From: Kappaphycus alvarezii
Taxonomy: Eukaryota; Rhodophyta; Florideophyceae; Gigartinales; Solieriaceae
Length of the DNA stretch: 64,000 nucleotides
Assembly (NCBI GenBank): GCA_002205965.3
Contig: NADL03000704.1
Location: forward strand, 1-64,000
Reading direction: 5' to 3'
The position numbers and the translations under genes were made by a program. This document shows positions 56,001 to 64,000 of this stretch, in pieces; positions within the stretch are counted from its first letter, which is position 1; every line of letters starts with the position of its first letter. Below the pieces are notes generated by a model that worked only from the letters and a program-made list of their open reading frames with translations, searched no databases and had not been told where the DNA came from.

Positions 56001-56475
56001 AAGCTTGGGTCTCGCTAGGTGTACCACGGAGGACTCCAAGGGATTTTAGTGCTTGGGCTGATTTCCCGTATGCGCCTTCTGTGGCGAGCCTAGATGTCCT
56101 TCTCACATTAATGTCGTGTTGCTCGGCGTGCGTCGACTGCTTATCTCCTCGTGCGGTTGACTGTTTCAGTGCTTCTCTCCACAGTGTGTCATACTCCCCA
56201 GCATTCCACAATTCTATCCTTTGTCTCAGCCTATCCGCATTGGATTGATTAAGGAGCTCCGTGGTGGTGGTGTCCGAATACTCGAGGTTGGCGACCATCA
56301 GTGACGGGAACAAGAACACCTTGGCGAAAAGCTGCGTTGGGAGCTGGGGTGAGTTTGTGTCTCCGGGTGTGCAGCTCTGGACTGCCTCCAGTATTACTTT
56401 GGTGTACAAATCCGACAGGCACCCACAGAACTTGGTGGGGATATGGGCCATGACTGGGATGTGTGTGGTAAGTAC
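53028..56475 (-). pseudogene. LINE family A, longest copy, minus strand
   Basis: From 56475 leftwards: VMAHIPTKFCGCLSDLYTK, QLFAKVFLFPSLMV, DINVRRTSRLATEGAYGK, then the RT (PIAVGETLCRLV, LLSVDLKNAFNLCSRSSF, GTRQGDNLGG, RYHDDGYIIG, KKCEIW). The thumb and LQLPVKPPNPKKPSLGIGL follow. After a 475-bp insert it continues with the ANHEAAQDIIP region, GLETRIAPKAFSVWLQYY, RLE (STGGTDFFDITFVDPLAP, KASKFRRYQDF, GGWHPDAFAVLTDV) and a tail ending AAGCACCCC and AATTCCCCCCC at 53028. The N-terminal zinc finger is cut off. A few frameshifts are present. Confidence 0.85.
53965..54439 (+). mobile_element. Putative solo LTR, about 475 bp, inside LINE A
   Basis: This non-coding insert separates FCSNN from the PSQKKLTDA-like part of the LINE. 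With TG...CA ends it spans 53965-54439. It has a strong TATA-like box (CTGTCTATAAAAGGGG near 54297-54312) followed by a plausible start region, as in an LTR. Matching 5-bp flanks were not found, so exact ends and class are uncertain. Confidence 0.45.
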
Positions 56476-57545
56476 CTGTTCCATTTTCGGGAATGGACCT
56501 TCCCGCAAGACTTGCCCCGACCCTCCAACTCTCGCCGGCGCCTCGACATCTACATCCAGGATGACCAGTTGTCTCCAGTCCCGCAGGGCTACGACGTCAC
56601 TGTCATCAGCCCCTACTCCGCCCCATACGCCTAACAGCGGATCCACACGCTCCTCGCTGCCCTTAATGCACCTGAGCGCGCGAAATATCTCCACTATGGC
56701 CACCTCTGCGCCGAACTACGTATCGACTTTCATTCGATGGCTTTCGATATATACGGGTCTGCCGGTCCCGGTGCCGAACAAGGTCTGTCCAGAATTGCTG
56801 ATTACATCGCTCTACGGAAAGGCAGTATGCAAAATAATTGGGATAGGTAGATCCAAATAATAATAAATAGTTCCAACTTGAATAAATAAATAAATGCCAC
56901 AATCGGACTTAGAATGAATAATGAATAGAAAACCAAATTTAATAATATCTGATCGAGGGGGATATTTCGATAGCCCGAGGATGTAAAAATATTTCTAACA
57001 ACCTAGACTACTTATACTCTACACCAGGGTGAATCTGCTACAAAAATCAGATGAGCCGTTCAATAATTTTGGTAGACATAATTCAGGCTCAGCAATAATT
57101 ATTGCAGTATTTTCCAGGTAAGCAATCATCCAGATAATAATTTGTTGGTAGCATAAATGTAATAATTATAGCCTGTATAATATAAAAACCCAACTGTAGG
57201 ACATAAAAATTATTTCACACTGAATTCAGCATAAAATAGTGCCAGTGTAAAATAGATAAAATTATTCCTTGATGATTCATAATAAATATAAATTGTGGGC
57301 CTCAATAAAAATATTGCTCCACAATTCAGCATCAATGTAGGACACCGGGATAGAGATTAAAATATTTGGTCAATTTTCACACAGTAGCCCTGCCTTCGAG
57401 CGCGATCGCTTGTTCACGACTATCAGCTCGCTCATACAACAACGAACTTCTGTTGCGATCAACCGACGACAACTCAACCGCTCCTGGCTCGGATAGATTT
57501 TCCCTCTCTTGAGGGCCGCTGGCCCCCCTTTCTTGCTTGGTAAAG
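56476..57545 (+). pseudogene. LINE family E, RLE domain and 3' end
   Basis: The plus strand reads WTFPQDLPRPSNSRRRLDIY, VPQGYDVTVISPYSAPYA, APERAKYLHYGHLCAEL, HSMAFDIYGSAGPG and IADYIALRKG. After a solo LTR (56828-57381) it continues SPAFERDRLFTTISSLIQQR and INRRQLNRSWLG, with a stop near 57496. A GC-rich end (GAGGGCCGCTGGCCCCCC) and a CTT repeat (about 57547-57567) follow and may be its 3' tail. The RLE pattern is RLD...YDVTV...K..HY. Confidence 0.75.
56823..57386 (-). mobile_element. Solo LTR, copia-type, 554 bp, inserted in LINE E
   Basis: On the minus strand it starts TGTGAAAA and ends TTGCA (56828-57381). CAGTA flanks it on both sides. Length equals that of the solo LTR at 9230-9783 and the two sequences differ at only a small share of positions, so both insertions are young. 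The orientation is opposite. Confidence 0.9.
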
Positions 57546-57599
57546 TCTTCTTCTTCTTCTTCTTATACAGTATGCGCCCCTTGGAACACAGAATACTCG

Positions 57600-59607
57600 A
57601 CGACGGAAAATGGCTCTCCACACGCCCACTGGCTGGCCGGAATTCGACGAGGCCCCTGCCACGCCCCGGACACGTGGTGGTAAATCCTTATGGGTTATGC
57701 AATGTTGCGCAGAAGCGTGTGGAGGGTACTAATAAATTAACTACGGATGCGGGCGGCGGGTAGAAACCTGTCGCGTCTGCATTATTTGGAGACTAAACGC
57801 AAAACGGGTAACGAAGTCGCGGAGCTCCTGTTGAGGGGAGGAACCGCGACGGGAAGCAGCGAAGGAAGCAAGGCGGCGGAAAAACACCCAGGACGCCATA
57901 GCGTTGTTTTCGCCATGTTGATAGAGAAACCGGGTGGCTTTCCACGATCTGAGATTAAGCAGAGAACCTCAGAAGCGAGGTTGACAGGGGCGATGACGGT
58001 ACCGTCGTCGGCGAACCAAGCGTTTATGCGTATGGCGGGAAAGCGTGATGAAAGCTGGGTGACCAATGGATGGATGCCAAGGGCGAACAGGATGCTTCCG
58101 AGCGGATCTCCCTGGTGGGTGCCTGTGCGACTGTGCAGGATTTGTGAACCGAACATGAGGGTGGAATCACCTCCGTACAAGTAGTGCACAAACCGGGCGA
58201 GGTCGGGGATATGGTTGGCCGTCTCGAGCAGAATGTTGTGACGCTCGATGTTGTTGAACGCGTTTGACGAGTCAATTTGAAGGAGAGCGAGGCTGGCGCT
58301 GTCAGGGCGGGTGGAGAGAACCCGTGTCGCATGAATGATGGCTTCTGTTCCGTGGCGGACTCCGACGGCGAGCTGGTGAGGGAGGAAATAAGAGACGACG
58401 GTGGGTTGTGTCGACAAGCGCCGAACGACGAGGCTGCATATGAAGCGTCGGAGAACCGTACCCATTGCGATGGCGCGGAGACTGTCGCCGCGGGCCTTTG
58501 GGATGCCGAGTAGGGTAGCCCCGGGGAAGAGATGACGGAGCTCAGTTGGGAGTCGGCCGTCCACGGCAGAGTTCACAAAGATTGTGAGCTGAGACAGGGC
58601 GGAGCGATCTTCGGTATCGCCGCCTGGTGCATGGGAGAGGGATTTGAAGACGGATGGGCGGAGGCCGTCAGGGCCCGGAGAGCTGTGGTGTGGTAGGAAG
58701 GCGATCTGACGGCGAACCTCGGCCTCCGTAAAGACAAAGGCGGGGGCAGCAAGTGGCGCGGAGTTGGGGTAACCCGGACACTTGGAGAGGGATGCAGGGA
58801 AGCAAGGAGGGATTTGTTATGGAGAGTAGCCGGTGCCGGTGAGGTGGTAGAGCAGAGGGCGGCGACAGCCTTAGTGAGGGCCCCTGCTGGATAAAGTGGC
58901 GGAAGCGGGTGGTTGGAGAGGGGTGGGAATAGGAGGTGGATGGCAATGGGGAACCGAAGGCGTCAAGTGCATCTGAGTAGAGCGTTTGTCAGCGTCCTTC
59001 CAGGGCCATGGAGATGCGGGATCGGAGAAGCCGGTGGACGGAGGCGCGGTTGCGATTACGGGGTTCCCGCCGGCCCTTTTTCCGAAGGACCAGCTTACCA
59101 ACTGCGAAGAGACGGGTGAGGCATTCCACGCGATATGCAGGGGAGTGTGCGTGGATGTAGGCATGCAGAAGGCAATAAAAGAGATTGTGGAAATCGGAAC
59201 GCAGAGAATTGGGTAAGTAGGAGATGGACGGGATCGGAAGTTGAATGATGGAGAGGAGGAAGGGACAAGATTCGGAGTGGTAATTGGCGGTCGGCCGGTA
59301 TGAAGGTTCCACGCGAGGCCTACTGGTCATCGTCCATAGACTCCGGAATCGGAACGTGTTCAAGTACGGAGTATCCGGCACCCGCGGGCGTGGCAACAGG
59401 GGCCGGGTGGGGCGAAGGTACGGTAGAGGCATCTGGAGATGAAGCCCCAGCCCGCGTCACTAGTCTAAACCCATCAGCATCAATCGGAGTGGGGGGAACA
59501 CGTCGGCGCTTAGTCGAGGCGACCGGGGACGGGGGGAGGAAGGGGGGGATGAGAAATGGCAAAGGAGGCGTCTTGACAAAGAGTATTGTAAACCACGAAA
59601 GCATCAC
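57600..59607 (-). mobile_element. LINE family D (relative of C), internally deleted copy
   Basis: From 59607 leftwards: end of ORF1 (IDADGFRLVTRAG, VLEHVPIPESMDDDQ), the ATGACCAGTAG overlap (59330-59320) and the ORF2 N-terminal part. The RT follows (SSPGPDGLRPSVFKSL, SLRAIAMGTVLRRFI, LLQIDSSNAFNNIERH, GTHQGDPLGSILFALGIHP, WFADDGTVI, NMAKTTLW), open for 264 codons. Near 57889 the frame jumps from the end of the RT to the last part of the RLE region, so the thumb, knuckle and most of the RLE are missing. A 3' UTR like that at 14170-14270 follows to about 57660. Confidence 0.8.
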
Positions 59608-59609
59608 CT

Positions 59610-61215
59610 TTAATGATCAATACTCAGGAGACCGCAAGCGCCATATAGCGCATGGTCTGGGACTACACAGCAGGGGCCAAATCGGTGGTCTGGTCAAGAC
59701 GCCGCCGATTAACGGACGCAGTAACGTATTGGACAATCAGGCATACGAATCTAACGAAGAGCGAATGTTTCTCGGCGGCAACAGAGGTGCCACGCTTGCT
59801 GGCGAGAAAGTAGGCGACTTGTTGCACGGCTTGATCAAACCCGGGTCCAGTGCAACCATAGACATCAGCAACCATGGGTGAAGGTCCAGTCCGTGGTATT
59901 AGCATAAAGTATGGTAATGGTGGCGTTTCTCTGATTCTTTCTTGGAGATATGGCCATGTGGAGGACAAAAACGAAACCCGGATGAGTGCGGACTGATGAC
60001 AGAGACATCAAAGGCCTGCGGGCTGGCGTCGAACTCGGAGTCATTAATAAACACATCTAGGCGGAGCTGGGTCGAGGAAGAAGCAGAAGGATAAATGCGG
60101 TCAATCCGAGCCTGTCGTTCCTCTCTGGTCAGTTGGGAGGCCGCAAGGAAGCCAGAAGAAGGATGTGGAGGATCTGGAAAGCGCTGCTCCCGAGAAACGC
60201 GAACACCGTGGAGTAGAGCAGTATGGCGGATGGACCGAGCTAGCTCGTCACGAAGTGCGTCGTGGCGGCGAAAGCTACCGGCGCCAGCACTGCACACCAT
60301 GGCGTGATGACCATGAACATCTAGCATGGCAGTTGAACGGGAACATATTGTGCATGAACGGGATCCAGACAAAAGTGGCACGCCGAGACGTAAACAGACC
60401 ATAGTAATCCAGACCTCAGGAGCAGCGCGGGCACCGTTACCGCTGAGTGGAAGGGTGGAGAGGGGCAATGAGGACGAGGAAGCAGTGGTAGATACATGAC
60501 GCGTTTTGGAAACAGGGGTGAGGGATGCTGTGAAGCGATCATACCTGTAGTCCACGAGCTCAGTAGTCAGTACATGCTGCAAGCCACGAGGGGGAACACG
60601 GGGGATTCCTGATGGCCTGACGAAAGCAATTAACTTGGATTGGAAGCGAAACGGCTGGTATAGAGCAGCTGAGAACGAAGAGAAGCGAGTGGAGCGGAAA
60701 TCAGGTGACAGGCGGGAACGCAGAATATAGAAGGAGGACAGATGGGAGGCTGGCGACAACAGAACCGAGGTAGGCCGCGTTGGCTATCCAGCAGGCTGGA
60801 GTAAGTCCTATACCACTGTTGAGGAAGGGAAATTGAGCGGAATGCCAGGCGTCATCCGAGAGTCTCACATGCGTATCTTCGAACACCCTTCGCATGACAG
60901 CATCATGAACTGATACTACGGCAGAGGTTAAGTGCGGCAGGGTGCAACGAAGAAGATATGTGAGACGGGATGCGCTGGCACAGAGTCGGAGAAGGTGAAA
61001 ACTGAGTTGGGGATCTTGCAGACGGCGAAGCTGATGCCACATTCGTTGTACAGACATGTGCTTGGCGTGCAAGAAGCGACGACAAGCAGAGTCTTCACCA
61101 ATCGGGGCGCCGAGGACGTCGGTAGAAGCCGAGCGATTCACAGAGCAAGGGAGATCTCTCATAAGATGGTTTGAGGGAGACGGGAGAGTAGGCCACCAAG
61201 CTTCAGTCTTCTTCC
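59610..61215 (-). pseudogene. LINE family E, RT end, zinc knuckle and RLE, minus strand
   Basis: From 61215: KTEAWWPTLPSPS, VLGAPIGEDSACRRFLHAK, thumb (QLSFHLLRLCASASRLTYLL), GIGLTPACWIANAAYLGS, a CCHC knuckle (CTICSRSTAM, DVHGHHAMVC), RRHDALRDELARSIRH and an RLE (LRLDVFINDSEFD, AFDVSVISPHS). The end reads LIPRTGPSPMVADVYGCTGP. Long open stretches (286 and 203 codons) are joined by frame changes. It is 5'-truncated after the RT catalytic box. Confidence 0.8.
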
Positions 61216-61429
61216 ACTGAACATAGAAGACTAGATATATAGAGGTTGTAAACGCGAAACGCGAAATGCGTTCATCCTTCCTGTTCTTGTTGCTTTCTCT
61301 TTTGTTATTCAAGTATTTCCTCCCCAGGGTAACACTATTTCGTGTCTGTGATCTCCCAACTACCCGAGTGATCTCGCGCCTGCACGTGCAGTCCCGCCCT
61401 TTCGGTCCCTTTCTCCATCGCCCCTAGGG

Positions 61430-64000
61430 CCAGCCCTCGTCACACCACTCTATATGGCGCCGAAAACAAACCGTCCCGCTGCCACCCTCAGCAACCCTGT
61501 CGTTTCTCTTTCACATGCCGCGCTGGATTTCTTGGTCAAATCCGCTTTACTGCTTGACGGAGCTGTGAACCTTGCTGACCCCGCATCAACCGATCATTTC
61601 CTCGGATCCGCCCTGCAAACCTCCACGTTCAACGCGCTTAAGCCATCTTTCCAGAACAACCCGCAGTTTAGGTCTGTCCTGAACATTCTCAACGCGCTTG
61701 TCGGCATTGACGTTTCCGCACCCCGTTCTCCTTCCGCTTCCGACGCCAACTCGCCTGACGACGATCCTGCGGCCACAGCACCGGCCCCGTATCTGCGAGC
61801 GGTCAAAGCACCAGCGGCCCAAGCCCCGGTGCGGCCCCACCCAATTCGCTGCCTTCCCCCTCGGTCGTCAAGGCTTGACTGAGCATCGCGATCTCGACGA
61901 CGCCCGCCTAGTCCGTAAGTTTGCAGGCACTGTCCGTAATGCCACCCGCGGCCTTTTCGGAGGTAATCAGAAGCGTTTCGTTCGCGTGTCTGTTCTGTCG
62001 ACCTTCCAAATTCACAACCCATCCCAGTTTCGCGCCGTCATCTCTTCCAGTGGGTTCCCTAGTTCCTGCTCTATCATCCAATCCGCCGATCCGAACCACT
62101 TCTACATCTACAACCGACCACATCTTCCATGCATTAAAATAACCCAAAAATTCCCCCTTCTACATCTGTGCGGCGGAGCGCGACTTAGCGACGGTCAACT
62201 CTGCATACGACTCTTATCGCACCCTAGCGCAGCATTCTGACAATTTTGACGCACCAATTCTTACCTTCTCCGGCATAATGGATCTAGAGAATGTCTCTCG
62301 GCTGATGACCTCGTTGCAGTATGTCAAGGTCTGCGTTCAGAAATCTCTCGCTTAGAAGACGACAAATGCAAATGGTCTCCTGCTCGATCCTTCGCCACCG
62401 CTCTCCGGGACATCGATACGAGAATACTTGCCAAACTGTCCGGCCTCCCTGGTTTCCCTGGAGCAGTCCCTCTGCCTCCCCCACCAGCAGCGGCAGGTGG
62501 ACTCAAACGCCGCCGTACCCAGAATGCCCCTGTTCCGCCTCAAACGGATGGCTGGATTACGGTCGGTACCCCTAATGCCCAATCTCCCATCCCTCCGCTC
62601 CCTACTACACCAGCAGACACCAACCCCTATGGTCTCCTTGAACACATTCCCGCCCCCGATGCCGACGTGGATCCTAACGCATGAATTTCCCAGCTGTGAA
62701 TCTAGTTTCAGGACCATCCCAGTCACCCAACCTTCCCCTCCCTCCTCTCCGCCCCCTTCCCTGTTCTCACCTTCATTCCTCGCCCAGTCCAAGCCGCGGC
62801 TTACGACTTATACTTTGCTGCCTTGTACCGCGTTGTATCTGCTCCATTGCCAGAGCACAGGACTCGAGCCCTTCTGGAACTTCTTGCCATCCCGAAGTTG
62901 GTTTTCCGACACAACCGCCCCGCGCTCTTGGCCGCCGCCGCAGGGAAAATTGCTCCAGCCTTGTTGACCGCATCCGCATGGCCTCCAGCCGCCTCTATGA
63001 CGACCTCTTCGACGAGGCCTCCTCGTTGTTCATCTCCGCCCTCCCCTCTCCGATTCCATCCCCTCCCACCCTCGCCCGCCCTGACACGGCCCTTCGCAGA
63101 TGCCGCCGCTTCCTCTCCCGGGGTAGCCCTTCTCGGACCACAGCAGCCCTTCCCGGGCCACAGCAGCCCTTCTCCAAGTCGATCCCCCACTCTCCCCCAG
63201 CGAAGCTACCTTTCAATCCTTGGCTTCACTTCATCCCCGCCCCCCATTCCAATCACTCCCATGCCCACTCACGGTTTGCCTCCGGCGCTAAAGTTCTCGG
63301 TCTCGGATGTCCGCCGTGCCATTCACAGCCTGGATCCTTCAACCGCTCCTGGGGCCGATGGTCTATCCCCAGTGTTCCTGCGAATGCTGCTTCGCCCGGC
63401 AGGTGGGGCCACGCCCGGGAGGGACTGCCTACATGCCCTGACAAAGTTCCTCAACCTCTGTTTGAATGGCGATCTGCCGGCCGCATGCCGCCCGTATTTC
63501 TGCGGAGGCCGTCTTACTGCGCTGCCGAAGCCAAACGGGGGAATCCGGCCGATCGCGGTTGGGCTTCTCTACCGACGCCTAATTTTTAGGCTCGCGACAC
63601 ACAAAGCCACCCCCGCCATCCGCTCCTACCTTCTGCCCCATCAGGTCGGGGTAGGCGTCAAGAACGGCACAGATGCAATAATTCATTCTGTGCGTCGTCT
63701 TTCCCAGAGATCCGAGTTCCACGATCACGTCTTGGTCCAGATCGATGCTCGCAACGCTTTCAATTGCATCTCCCGCCAGCGCATTCTGCAAGCCGTACAG
63801 ACACATACCCCAGGCCTCGCACGGCGGGTACACTCTTGTTACGATGCTCCTACAGAGATTGCTTTCGGACCCTACTATGTCCGTAGTTCAGAGGGCACCC
63901 AGCAAGGTGATCCCCTCGGTCCCTTGCTCTTTGCCCTAGCTCTCCATCCTCTCTTGCTATCGTTACAGGAGGAGTTCTCACCTGCCCTGAACGCTTGGTA
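61430..64000 (+). pseudogene. LINE family C (C4), ORF1 and start of ORF2; runs off the window
   Basis: ORF1 starts at 61454 (MAPKTNRPAATLSN), with SLSHAALDFLVKSALLLDGA and PSFQNNPQFRSVLNIL. It changes frame near 61860, reads VRNATRGLFGGNQKRFVRV, is split by a 47-bp LINE tail, and ends at DADVDPNA. ORF2 begins at ATG 62681 in an ATGA overlap. It reads TFIPRPVQAAAYDLYFAALY, SVSDVRRAIHSLDPSTAPGA, GGIRPIAVGLLYRRLI, QIDARNAFNCI and GTQQGDPLGPLLFALALHP, and leaves the window at ALNAW just before the catalytic box. Some frameshifts are present. Confidence 0.85.
62099..62167 (+). mobile_element. LINE A micro-insertion (47 bp) with 11-bp target duplication
   Basis: The body (62110-62156) holds only ACCGACCACATCTTCCATG, ATTAAAATAACCC and AAAAATTCCCC. 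CTTCTACATCT flanks it at 62099-62109 and 62157-62167. Closing the site restores NHFYICAAERDLA in LINE C ORF1. This is the clearest short case. Confidence 0.92.

Noticed and set aside
7617-62167. Repeated short tails as a CRISPR-like or satellite array.
   Set aside because: The copies are far apart, in both orientations, of unequal length and flanked by their own target duplications.

Overview
This window is a eukaryotic repeat graveyard. No intact host gene, rRNA, tRNA or CRISPR array could be supported. Almost all recognisable coding sequence belongs to transposable elements, mostly non-LTR retrotransposons (LINEs) in many 5'-truncated and nested copies, with fewer LTR-element fossils and one small TIR element. 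Layering, short GT-AG-like introns in one possible host remnant and lack of operon structure fit a eukaryotic intergenic or heterochromatic segment. The species cannot be named. An animal is favoured weakly: the copia-type fossil carries a primer site that matches the anticodon arm of an animal-type initiator tRNA-Met.

Most LINEs encode a reverse transcriptase (RT), then a CCHC zinc knuckle and a restriction-like endonuclease (RLE), as in the R2/NeSL/CRE-like groups. I use working names. Family A (with sub-family B) has YHDD-type RT, a C-terminal half carrying PD...FDVT...K..KY, and a 3' tail ending in CCCCCTT. Family C (with relative D) has WYADD-type RT and two ORFs. Family F has two ORFs and an RT related to C. 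Family E is known from RT-thumb and RLE pieces. One minus-strand LINE has an APE-type endonuclease.

Layout: 1-3509 3' part of a Ty3/gypsy fossil with its 3' LTR; 3.5-5.65 kb LINE C; 5.85-8.4 kb LINE F; 8.4-10.95 kb LINE A split by a solo LTR; 11-13.5 kb copia remnant and LINE tails; 13.5-15.2 kb nested C/A pieces; 15.2-19.3 kb mainly unassigned DNA with a TIR element and a possible host-gene remnant; 19.4-21.5 kb LINE A piece and APE LINE; 22.1-26.1 kb most complete LINE C, ending in a large palindrome; 27-34 kb LINE A/B/C pieces and an unidentified decayed ORF; 34-36.7 kb LINE C; 36.9-39.8 kb gypsy LTR and LINE E-like pieces; 40.0-44.36 kb copia fossil; 44.4-51.6 kb LINE A/B pieces and a gypsy LTR; 51.6-56.5 kb LINE F and A, each split by an LTR-like insert; 56.5-61.2 kb LINE E and D; 61.4 kb to the end LINE C.

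The most notable pattern is a swarm of very short insertions, most of them 42-150 bp, that consist only of the 3' tail of LINE A/B. Ten of twelve are flanked by 7-11-bp target duplications (the other two by 6 bp), and they sit mainly inside other repeats. Their filled targets share a CTT or CATT junction. Other main observations are a recurrent ATGA-type stop/start overlap between ORF1 and ORF2 in families C, D and F, a 266-bp-arm palindrome with a tandem 70-bp core, and a duplicated module after the integrase of the gypsy fossil.
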